A stretch of DNA of 64,000 nt from Trichosphaerium sp. ATCC 40318 (lineage: Eukaryota; Discosea; Flabellinia; Trichosidae), in contig JALMLS010000155.1 in NCBI GenBank assembly GCA_038496445.1, positions 1 to 64,000 of the forward strand. The letters are read 5' to 3'. Positions 1 through 10,302 of the stretch are shown piece after piece; position 1 is the first letter of the stretch; the number at the start of each line of letters is the position of its first letter. Made by a program: the position numbers and the translations under genes. Below the pieces are notes generated by a model, which ran no database searches, was not told where the DNA came from, and saw nothing but the letters and a program-made list of their open reading frames with translations.

Positions 1-1104
1 CCACGAAAAGTTCAAATCTTTTAGCTGGTACTTGTTAACTTCAATCCAATAAAAAACAAAAAATTTACCGATTCTGTCGAGAATCTATTTGTTGGGCTTA
101 ACTCGTCTATGCAAACAACAAGTGGGAGATCGTGTTCCACGTTGTTGTGATAGAATATTATTGCGTTTTCTAAAGTGTCCATTTTTTTAGGAATATCATC
201 TGAGCCTACAAAGTGTTAGAACATGTTTATAAGTTCAACTTTCTTGTACCTAATTCACTTGTATTTTTTATTTCTTCAAAAAACTTGGCAAAGTCTACAC
301 AGTGTTAGAGAGAATAAATGTGAGTTCAAGCTTTGTACCTAATCCACGTGCTTTATTTATTTGCTCAAAAAAGTTTTCAATAACTTTTTTGTTGCATTCC
401 GCTTCATTGAATTTGGCATCAGACATTGGTTTGATGAATCGCACATCGATAAATACCATGTCTCCTTCGAGGATATTTTCTGCAAGCGTTGTTACAGCAG
501 CTTTATTCTTCTTTGGATCCTGACTAAATGGTGGTATATCAAAATGGTTTAATCCAGCTTCTTCTATGTAATGTAAAAGGCTGTCGAAATAGCCACTTGA
601 AAATTCATCAAAAATGTTGTCTTGCCTAAGAAACTTAAGACTCAAAAATAATACAAACAACCAAGGTAATAATAAGTACCACATCCGAAGTAAAGTCCCA
701 AAATTGGGGTGAAGTACGATTTTGGGTGTGCCTGTTGGCCAGGCCCGCTTGGTTCACTCAGGCTTATTGTGTTGCCTACAAATGTTTTCAACAGCTCGAG
801 ATAAGTGTCATAAAACAGATCCAGGATAATAACACTCTCGGTATGTTGGCCCTCTAGGCATGCTCGAAGTTGTGGCAGGTCGTCATTCACATTAAAGGTA
901 GTGTGGATGCGGGCTAAATCTCTGATGCCCTTTGAATCCAACTTCGCAAGTTCCTCAGAATCGAAACCTAGTATTGCACAGAATTAGTTTTTTCAAAGAC
1001 ATGATTGATTCGCGAAAGCGCATAGTTGCGTGTAATTACTGAATTTGATAAAATAACGTACGTAGCATAACTTTCTGCTCACCTGGTGTTGGATCAACAC
1101 TCTG
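1..1104 (-). CDS. P-loop NTPase, Crinkler/RHS-like family, partial at window edge
   Basis: Spliced minus-strand exons encode a paralogue of the large gene at 50.2-55.5 kb. Exon order from the right: a short exon ending LRF-like (about 1,104-1,045), an exon carrying LFYDTYLELLKTFVG and ending GLYFGCG (about 969-690), an exon opening GKTTFLMNFQ (Walker A), an exon with ENILEGDMVFIDVR, and an exon with the Walker B-like LVVCIDELSPTNR (about 180-60). The intron between FGCG and GK[ST]T sits at the same place in both paralogues. The Walker A exon soon meets a stop; it stays open only if the weak GTGG donor after MNFQ is used, so this copy may be shortened or damaged. The C-terminal part lies beyond the window. 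The family label rests on the NTPase core, which resembles Crinkler/RHS proteins; that is inference. Confidence 0.55.
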
Positions 1105-1607
1105 GGTGTTTCTTGCCTCTAGTACTTGTTAATTGGTGTTGTGGTGTCGGTGGGCGTTGATAATATAAAAAAAGTCATGCAAATTAACAACCGCAGAATT
1201 CGCCTTCAGAAGCGTTTCATTGGCAAGGCAGAGCGTGGTATAGCTTCTGCGCGATACAAAAGTGTTTTCTACGCGCAAACACACGATTTAAGAGTGTAAA
1301 CGTACCACTATCGTTGTCCGCCATGTTGGAACCACTTCTAGGCAGTAGAGAACGTGCTGCGTTAGTGTTGGTAAGTTTAAAATGGTTTAAACATGTGTTT
1401 GGCGTAAAATCAATCATCCAAGCGGATCAATCAGCAACTACCTCAAAATACGCCACCAATAGTTTAATGGAGAAGATGACTCTACGTAATCTCTGTAGAA
1501 CGAAGTTAGTCTAGAGTCTACAAGCTTTAATCGCATGTGTCAGCGTAGACTAATCGGTGGCTTAGTTTCACTTTATTTGTGTGCTTGTAGAATTACAACT
1601 GTTTTTT
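1105..1607. other. Intergenic stretch, nothing recognised
   Basis: Between the left-edge NTPase gene and the 3' end of the phosphatase gene. The short open frames here have no recognisable motif and no exon-like boundaries. The upstream exon and promoter of the NTPase gene probably lie within it. Confidence 0.4.
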
Positions 1608-3840
1608 TCAAGTTGACTGTGCTTTATGTAAAAACTTGCGCATATAAAATTTGTATGTATTCGAATCACCTCCTTCAATGTGCCACTGGACATGGCATCC
1701 TTTTTCTTCCGCTTCAAAGTACATAGTCATAAAATTCCTTTCGGTGATATGTGTGACTGATGTTCCCTTAAATTGTCTTAAATATCCTTTTGTATTAGGT
1801 GTAACATCCTGGTTATGACCAGCAGACCACTTCAAACCAAGAGCAAAAAAATTTCCTACAAGGCAAGTAAGCATTTAGTAGTCACATGAACCCCAACCTC
1901 GCTGACGAAAACCAATAAAACTTTTTTTTTGAAATGCATTTTTTTTTAAGGTACATTATATTGTAATTACCTGCAGGTCTAAATGAACCAATCCCTGATG
2001 TTGTAAAATTGTTAAATATACCACCGTTATTTGGTGGAATATTACCAAAAAGCCATAGCTTCTTAGGAACCATAACAGAGTGCGCAGCAACATGTGCATC
2101 ACCTGAAATAATAGAAACCCTACATCCGCTCTTTCGTTGAACAAATCTCTCCAGAGACTCTACAAACATCCTTCTTTCTAAGTAATGGCGATGACTTGAC
2201 CACTGGTCAAGGAAATCATCTGTGTATCGATGATTAGCTAGTTCAAGCATCTGATAAAGCGTAAGTTGAAAAACCAGAAAAAAGTTCAATTTTTTTCAAA
2301 AAAACCAATGTACCTTATCAACTACTGCACCATAATTACCGTACATCACTGGTACTGGAGACAGTACTACGAAGTGACATATGTCTTCGTTTACTAGTTT
2401 ATCCAATAACGTATCAATAGCAGACCAAGTTTCACGTGACATTACTTGTTTCTTAGATCTTTCTGATCTACAATCTAAGCTTAGTATAGCCATATCATTA
2501 ATACGATAAGTCTGACTGAAGTCTAAACAGAAACATCAATAAAATCGCATCATATAGGCGATAGTTGTACATGATTGATTCTCTAACGTAGTGGCAGGTA
2601 AGTCATCAGGGGAACATCCAAGTTGAAATAAACAAAAGGCTTCTTTTGCTGCAGCAAACAACCCCTTAAATACCGGAGATTTTTGAACATGTGGAGGGAA
2701 CTACAAACTATTAATAACCAATCAAATGACGCATGCTATTATACTATAATATACTATTACTTACACTACCGTATCCATCAAATATATCATGATCATCCCA
2801 CATCATAATACCTAAATCGAACTTCAATCAAAAAGCAACAACAAAATCTAGGGAAAAACAAATTGTACCTGGAACTTGTGCTAGAAGAGGAGCTACATTC
2901 ATTTGGCCAAATAACTCTGCATAAGTCCGCCAGTAAAAATGTCGTGCTTGTTGCTGATCTTCAGTTGAGAATGGCCACTTTGCTTTAATAGCATTACTGC
3001 TTGTTTCAAACGAAACTGTTCCTTGATGAAGACTTTTTATATCCTAAAAGAAACAAAAGTTAAAAAACCCATGTAAACCACCAGCCCTTCGACTCTGTTG
3101 GACTATTTAAACAGTATTATGTATTACATATGTACTTACTTCCCATATGTAAGGATACGGTGAGTCAGAATACACTTGATCACCAGCATGAACTAAAAGA
3201 TGAAATTTATCTTGTTTATGTTTCTCAAGCATATCTTTCCACAAAGAGAAGGCTGGCTTTCCTTCACTAGGTTTAGAGCATGTATTATTACATGAATATG
3301 CAGAAAGCCGTATATCTGTGCTGGTACCAGGCACCTATCAAAACAATTAGAAACGACGTTATAAGTCAACAGCTGTTGAACTATCTTTCGTTTTCATGTA
3401 GAAATTTCGGTATTGTATTTTTCTATTCCTAAAGCGTACAACTATGTTGTGTGACGTTTGGTTCAGTGTGTATGTTACAATATACTCAGATTCATATTGG
3501 TTCATTGTAAAATCGAAACGAAGAACTTTCATATTATCAAGTTTAGCTAATTCTATAGAATTTATAGGAGTTTGAGGTTGTGGCTCTACTGTAAGCTTTG
3601 GATCATCTAAAATCAATAATTAATTAACTTATTAGTGCTTACGCTAGAAGAACAAGAGATAGTATAAGGTACAGTTGTAAAGACCAAAATGGGTGCACGT
3701 ACCTCTGATATAAAGAGTATCGATAACTAATATGATAGCAAGTTTATAATTTGAGTTATCACAACCTCTAAATAAAACACTTGGCCCCATTACTATCCCT
3801 GTGGGTAACGGTGTACCTAATATTTATATGTTACAATAGG
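1608..3840 (-). CDS. PhoD-like metallophosphatase, secreted type
   Basis: Minus-strand exons give the hallmark metal-binding motifs of the PhoD/alkaline phosphatase D family in the right order: HAGDQVYSD (about 3,200-3,170), WDDHDIFDGYGS (about 2,805-2,765), and SGDAHVAAHS (about 2,120-2,090). The C-terminal exon ends at a TGA at 1,608-1,610. An N-terminal beta-rich stretch (3,616-3,360) precedes the catalytic part, as in the family. Such enzymes hydrolyse phosphate mono- or diesters using a di-metal site. No separate signal peptide was found in front of this part, and the preceding gene segment on the same strand is a secreted lamin-tail domain, so the two may be one fused protein. Introns are short, with donors of the GTAC type. 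Confidence 0.75.
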
Positions 3841-3938
3841 GATTGATAATAAACGCTAACGAAACAAAAAAGAATTGACATATATCATTCAATGAACGAA
3901 GTGTCACAATCTCGTATTGACATCAGTTTTCTTATTTC

Positions 3939-4860
3939 TTAATATAAAATCTCGTTTGGTTTTACTGCGTGAAGATATTTATTCACAGGTTGATTTTTGG
4001 AACACGCACCGAAGGATTGATTATCATTTATACTACCAAAACATTGTGGTTCTGGTCCACGCCATTTAAAATCACCATACAGATGTCCAGAGCCTTTAAG
4101 CTGCAAAGACCATCCGCGTTTATTGAGCCAAGGCTCTATTAAAGGTATATGATCACTATTAATACCTGAAGCAGGTCCATCACGGCCATAAAAGGACCCA
4201 GAACCTGTTTAATTAAATCAGATGAAACAAGGTGCATTGGAATAGAAGAACTTGCCACCATAGCTCACGAAATGTACTAATTCAGCGTTCTCGTTTACTA
4301 GAGCGATACCAGCTTGCTGAGGTAGCGTCATAGGTATGTGTACTACACCGAAGCCATTCTGTAAGTCTGGTATGGTGCCTTTCGTTTAATTATTAGTTTA
4401 ATACTATTGTACTGTACCACGAGGTACCTGCTAGCGTCACATTGCTCGTTGCTTTGCCGTCGTGTTCACTATACAAAACAATTTGCCAATCAGTTAGATT
4501 TGTATCTAAATTATCAATTTATGCCTGTTAATGATATTGACAAGCGCAAATCGCGTGTAGACTCGAAAAATACGTATTTCTACTCTAACACAATGAAAAG
4601 TACCTGAAGGACCAGCGATCTCTATAGCTTGTCCAGTTGTAACACCCCAGTTGTAGTAGTGTAATTCGTTAAAAAATACGTGCGCTTTATCATCTAAACT
4701 CATTAATAGGCCAACTCAATGCGACAGCTGTAAAGTTAACGTATCAATAAAAGAAAAACGCACTATTATGGATCATACTCCTATCTGATACACCAACGTT
4801 AATGTCAGCGTAGACAAAATAGCCAGGTGGTACTAATAATAACAATATCGTTGTTTGCGG
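3939..4860 (-). CDS. Lamin-tail domain (LTD) segment, probably N-terminal part of the phosphatase gene
   Basis: Exons read FFNELHYYNWGV, TGQAIEIAGPSGT, LTDWQIVLYSEHDG, IPDLQNGFGVVHIP, GIALVNENAELVHFVSYGG and GWSLQLKGSGHLYGDF. This series follows the extracellular LTD-like domain common in bacterial and protist secreted nucleases and phosphatases (Asn-Glu-Leu/Ile-His start, EIAGP, ALV..., FVSYGG). A hydrophobic stretch (ILLLLVPPGYFVYA-like) near 4,850-4,810 could be the signal peptide, but the first exon junction could not be resolved. An open reading continues to a TAA at 3,939-3,941; alternatively splicing joins the segment to the PhoD domain downstream. I favour the fusion because the PhoD part lacks its own leader. 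The LTD identification is fairly firm, the fusion is inference. Confidence 0.6.
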
Positions 4861-5046
4861 TCAATAGATGTCTTATTCCGAGCAATCTTGTTTCTGATTG
4901 AGCGTACAATAATGACAAGCTTCTAATACGCCTCCACAATTTAATCTAATTCCACGAACAATCGTAAACGAATCACCAGCGCTACAGTACGTAAATCCAA
5001 CCTAGCAGGTTTGGCGATGGCGTTATGTAACTGCTTTACTCTACAG

Positions 5047-5931
5047 ATGCAGTGGCCGAAGTTTAAAGTGGCAGTTGTTGGTGACTACGGTGTTGGCAAA
5101 GAATCTCTCGTGAGCAGCCTTAGAGATCATGATTCTAAGCATAAGTACATTGGTAGTCACCTCATAAGTCTACAACCATACTAAAATAAATACTAGCAAC
5201 TCTTACAAGCGTAGTAGATGAAATACCATTGTTCACATCACGTGGTAAAATAATTTTACAGCTATTTCAGCTCAAAAGCTCAGAAAAGTTTGGTCGACCA
5301 AGAGATGCGTTCTAGTATGTGTTTCACTGTAACGAGCCTAAAAGTCGGAGACTTATATCTCTAGTGCAAACTCTGGTGGTGCAATTATCATGTTTGCTGT
5401 TAATTCACGTGTTACGTATAAGAATACACCAAGCTGGTGGAAAGATATTTCTCGAGTGTGTAGTATCCCTATTGTTATGGTAGGTAACAAAATAGACTTA
5501 CGACCTCATAAGGTACAACAAGCGACCCCTTATAGTACTCATCTATTGACAAATAGGTGCCTCACAGAGTGATATTGTATCCTGCCAGGAAAGGTCTTGA
5601 GTACTTCCCGATGTCAGGTACTTTGAAGAAAAAAGCAAGAAACAATTGCTTCCACTATTATCCATTAATGGGTGCTAGTAAAAGAAGATTTTAATACATT
5701 AGAACCATTCCTTCACCTACTTAGAAAGATTGTCGGGTACGCAACAAGTCAAAACCTCTAAAATTGAACTGATTCTTCTTAAAAAAAAACAGAGATGAAA
5801 AGTTATCCATTGTTAAGCCTCCAGCGTTCCAAATACCATCCAACATAGATCTCAACCATGTTAAAGATATGACTCAAACTATCTCACAAGCACAGAAAGT
5901 GCCCATCGCAACATACGAAGATGACATTTAA
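5047..5931 (+). pseudogene. Ran-like small GTPase, degenerate
   Basis: Starting ATG at 5,047. Spliced pieces align along the whole Ran GTPase: a P-loop region [91 protein letters not shown] and a C-terminal tail ending YEDDI, like the acidic Ran tail. Key residues are altered: the P-loop Thr/Ser after GK is Glu, and the switch II DTAGQ is replaced by LKSS. The reading frame also appears interrupted between RPHKV (about 5,510) and ARKGLEYFP (about 5,590), where no splice choice restores frame. The ancestor would have driven nuclear transport; this copy cannot bind nucleotide and Mg normally. A working divergent protein remains possible if splicing is unusual. Confidence 0.6.
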
Positions 5932-6780
5932 AGCAAAAAGGACCAATTGATCATCCTTGATAAATTACCCCTGTATACTTTCTAGATCTTTTTGCACATG
6001 ATTGTTACCACATTTGATACCTTGGTATGGTTTATATTGACTGTTCCTTAAATACGTCTGCACGTGCTACTACGCAAGCTGACTTTTTTTTTTGAAAGCG
6101 TTTACACTTTTACTTTACAGATTCCGGAAAGGTTTACTGGTAATAAAAACAGTGAATCGTAATAGTGTAGGGTTCGTGGTAGCTGCCAACAAACAATGAA
6201 AAGTGCTAAATACGCTAGTAGGGTACATAGGTAGCTCTGTAACAAAAAACCCGATAAAAGCACGCCCCTTTTGTTTCACCATAACCCGCACTTCTAAGTA
6301 ATAGAAACAAATTTACCATGAAATGCGCACAATGTATCGTGCTTACGGCAGCTAGTTGTTCTATTTTTAAGTAAATTATTGATCACCTGACGATTGTTCA
6401 GGTTCAGAACCACCTAAAAGAGGCTAATGTTTTTTATTATTCGCAATCTAATGTGCACTGTCACGAAAATCAGAAAACATTTCGCACGTGATTTCGAATG
6501 GTAAGAAGGGTGCCTATCGGATAACTAAATTGTTATCTTCTGTGTAACGTATATGAAATCAGTATGAGACTTCGTATGCCGTCATGATAGAATTCTTATC
6601 GCTAGTTGTCGCTAGTGAATAAATCGTACTACACATAAAGATGAACTAATTTTGAGTGTTAGCCCAAGCTGTTTGATTTGGGTTTCGAAGGTTTCCCTGG
6701 AATACCCTGGTAGCAATAGTTCACATAAGATTAACAAGCAGTATAACCAAAAACAAATATCGCAAGCACTCACAGCACAT
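5932..6780. other. Intergenic stretch, no gene recognised
   Basis: AT-rich, with no long open frame and no exon with a family signature on either strand. It holds one CACGTG (about 6,484). It probably contains the promoter and any leader exon of the downstream protease. Confidence 0.4.
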
Positions 6781-9010
6781 GATCAGGATACTTACAATAT
6801 GTAACTAAACTGAAACAGGTTGTTATTTTTATTTTACTCACCTTCGATTAGTATCGCTGGCTCTTGTTGTTTGTTGTTGGGACCAAGAATACTGGGATAA
6901 CACGAAACATTTTGATGTTATCGATGAAAGTACGATCGATTGAGCAGTATTATTTCCCTACTTTTAAACGTATTATTGACACGCACGTGGTAGTATCATT
7001 TCAACCTTTCGAAGGGTTAAAGAGAGGGTCAAAAGATGGAGAGATGATTTTCAAGTTCGAAAATGGTAAAAACTGGACTTTTACTTGCGTTCAACACTCC
7101 ATCTTTTCTCACAATGCCAAGGTACACCTACAAGCATTACATTTTGCGCCTAATAATATTGTTAGATTGTTGTACAGGGTGGAGGGAACAAGACTTTTCT
7201 TCCAATCCCGTCAAATACGTACAAAGCAGTTGGCGATTTTCATCTTGATTTACGATTCATCACACGTGATGATGGTACCTTCACTGGAGGATTTACGTTA
7301 AATAATACACGCATTACTTTCGACGCTGTATCAAGGTACAAAATTCTGGCCTTCATTTAGCTAACACGTGTTTTCTCAGGCACAAAAGGTTCATGTCGAA
7401 AACTCACCTATCCAAAGCTGGAGGTGCATCATACTTACTATTGAGGTAAAGTTGTGTCCTATCTCTGTACTAATTACCAATAGAGAATCTATCAGCTCGC
7501 CAATCAAGATGGATATCCAACACTCAATCAATAAAAGGTACAAAACCACAAATGCTGACAACGTTTTTAATTCGAACTGTACCAGAGGCATACCAGAAGG
7601 CGATACGCTTCCTTTTTCACCACCGCCACTACCTTGTCCACAATCCAAACGAGAGCTTACTCTTGCTATTGCCGCCAATGTTGGATTCCAAGTAAAAACA
7701 GGAACTGCTGCTGAAACAATAGCATATATTCAAACAGGTACTTTGTTAGTTCGTATTGTTTTTTATTCCTAAAGTTCTATTTACAGCTATGTTGGATGTT
7801 GGCGTCTTTTATGAATCTGACTTTGTACTAAATCTCTCGTTCTTTGTTATACCCTTACGCTATAATTAGAATCTTCGTGTGACTATTGTAGCACTTGAAG
7901 TCAGAACAGCACCTGGTACAGTACTCTTGTTTGTTGTTATATAAGAAGGCTTATCTCTTTCAGGACCCGAATCATGGAATACATATTCTTATGCGGCAGG
8001 CGTGTGCCCTCCAGGAATATTGTTTAGATTCCAAAATTGGCGATCTGACTTGAACGTCCCATCAAATACTGCAGCAGGTATTATTTTACACGATTGCCGA
8101 CACAATCATATTATTGGATCTGCGACTTCAAACAACTTATGTGTACGCAGAACATTGCTAATTACATAATTTACTTAACGTTTTATAGACTTCATCAATG
8201 GCTGAGTGCTCTTGGCTAAATGCTCACCGATTGAGACGTTGTATTGGTCATGAGATTGGTCACAGTTCAGGATGTAATCACGATGTAGATGGTATCATGG
8301 CAGGTCTTTCAAATAATCCGTAAGATTACTCTCAATACAACTGCTTCATTGACTTGATTTAGAGACTATAAGATAGATAGGTTCTCACGTATCTCTCAAG
8401 CACAATGCTGTAGTAGAATTCAAAATTTTGTTGCAAACGGTTGCTTGCCGCCATACAACGGACCTACTTCGATACCAAGCAACAATATGTTTAGTATCAG
8501 AAAGAGTAATAAGATGATTTTTGCTTTGGACGGAGGCAATGGTGGAGCAAATGGGCACGACGCACGTGATTTTATTGATGTTCAAGTAATATCGTAAGTG
8601 ACTTGTGTTTCTAGGTGTATTTGTGGAGCTACAGAGTAACGAACTACAATCAGCATTGGATTGAATTACCTCAGGGCAATGGTCTTTTTTCTTATCAAAA
8701 GAGAAATACTCAGTTTTGTCTTGATGGCGGTTATAACGGCAACTTACACTTGTGGGCGTGTAACACTAACCATCCGAACCAACGATTTCAAAAAACTGTC
8801 CTATCAAATGGCAATATTGTACTTAAACTTTTACATCTTAGCCCTCCGAGAGCAATTGATGGAGGTGTTGGTGGTGCAAGGCGTCAGAGCGTAAGTTCAA
8901 GTGATTTTTTATAAAATAGTTTTTTTACCTCTTATTGTTGCTAGGTTAAAATGCAACCAATAACTAATATTGGTGATCAACAGTGGGTATTTGTTCGTGT
9001 TACTGAATAG
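6781..9010 (+). CDS. Secreted reprolysin-type zinc metalloprotease with C-terminal ricin-B-like lectin domain
   Basis: The catalytic motif HEIGHSSGCNHD (HExxHxxGxxHD, about 8,250-8,286) is the metzincin zinc site of M12B reprolysins/ADAMs; the Met-turn candidate is DGIMAG just after it. Upstream exons contain FQPFEGLKRGSKDGEMIF, like an ADAM prodomain, and KRELTLAIAANVGFQ, like the start of the catalytic domain. Downstream exons (8,500-9,010) form a ricin-type lectin repeat with QHW, QRF and QQW in QxW positions and two DGG loops, ending at TAG 9,008-9,010. The leader exon was not resolved; a hydrophobic SLALVVCC stretch near 6,860 is a candidate. The lectin would tether a secreted protease to glycans. 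An intron ending near 7,379 has CACGTG close to its acceptor. Confidence 0.75.
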
Positions 9011-9463
9011 CAATAGCAATAAAAATAGTTAGCTAAGCTTAGCGCATCTGTAATCTTGTTTTTAATACCTTTTTGAAATCTAACTATGTTGGATGTTGTT
9101 ATCCCCAAGCTGAGGACTGTTGCACCAAGCACTGATATTATTTCATATAACATGTGGTCATTTTAAACACCGAACCATCTAACATAATGTAATTAATTTA
9201 CTAAGAGAGCCAAAATGCCACATAGACAATCAAGCGGAAATTGCAACTTTTCTCAAAAACCGGTACAGCTTACGATAATCTCACTACTAATCGATGGTTG
9301 AAAAACTACTAATTGTTGTAGAGTTAGTATGCCAATATGTGACGTTTAGCCTCAGGGAGTCACATGTGTTCAAACAATCCCGACAACTTTTCAACGAATG
9401 ATCACGTGTCAAAGAAAAAAATAAGATTCTACTTGTAAACTACCTTTGTATTGTAGTTTGGGT
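9011..9463. other. Convergent intergenic stretch
   Basis: Lies between the 3' ends of the protease (plus) and the Cys-rich gene (minus). Nothing recognisable except one CACGTG at about 9,403. Confidence 0.4.
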
Positions 9464-10100
9464 TCAATTAGGTTCTAACATACATTCTGGAGTGTTGAAA
9501 CAGAAGTTTGAGCAAACACGACCAACACAATTTGAAGCAAAAATACATGGGTTTTGTTGTGATAGTCGGAAGCATCTTCTTTGAGTTCTACATCTTTGTT
9601 GAACAGGTCTTGTTGGCGGGTCAGTTTGTCCTTGAACGATGATTGTAGAAACAGTCGGAGGGTTACAAAAGGCTGCAGTTCCTTGTCTGTACAATAAAAT
9701 AGTTAGAGGTTATTTGTTATCAAAAAAAAGGATGAGTTCTGTTGCGTACATGTTGCTTCCTTCATTTGATCGAATTGGAGGATTTTCATTTGCACCTGTT
9801 GTGATACTTGCAGCCAAGTCATCAACTTGACCAGGAGCGATCATTTCTAGTTCTTACCTGCTTCCAAAGTGTAAAGTACACTTCTTCTGTAAAGACTTTT
9901 TTCCGTTAAATTTTGGAACAAGTGAAGTATTGCAACAGTTACCTATCGTGTTGACCTCACGTTGCTTTTTTTTAATATCACTACAGTACCGAAAAACTCA
10001 ACAATGAGTATGAAGGTTTTAGAAAATGCATTATACTCAATGTAATAGACGAGTCTCCTATGTTAGTGTAACTCAAAGAGTTTTTGTTCTACCAAATATT
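9464..10100 (-). CDS. Small Cys-rich protein, probably secreted
   Basis: The last exon (9,464 to about 9,685) encodes about 70 residues with eight cysteines (FCNPP, RCRTQRRCF, PCIF, NCVGRVC, FCF, ECML) and ends EPN-stop at 9,464. The preceding exon (about 9,830-9,755) reads DDLAASITTGANENPPIRS and has a clean GTACGC donor and TACAG acceptor into the Cys-rich exon. Earlier small exons can be followed to about 9,960 (EEVYFTLWKQ, with a GTAAG donor). The Cys spacing suggests a disulphide-rich extracellular protein. I do not recognise the family. The 5' end is unresolved. Confidence 0.5.
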
Positions 10101-10302
10101 AACCGAATGCCAATTTTGTTTTGTCTTAGGATTCGTGCTGGGTTTTCTGGAATGAAGGTGAGAAATTAGAGTGTTTGGGCTGTCAGTAGATAACCAAAGT
10201 TAGTTCTTAAAGTGAAAAACAAATGACAGAGTAGCGTAAAGAAGTACTACCGCGTAGTTTCCAAAAAAAAATGGTTTGGATTTTTTTAATTGTTTTAGTT
10301 GT

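Noticed and set aside
7391-7678. A 95-codon minus-strand frame
   Set aside because: It overlaps the metalloprotease exons with good family matches on the plus strand.
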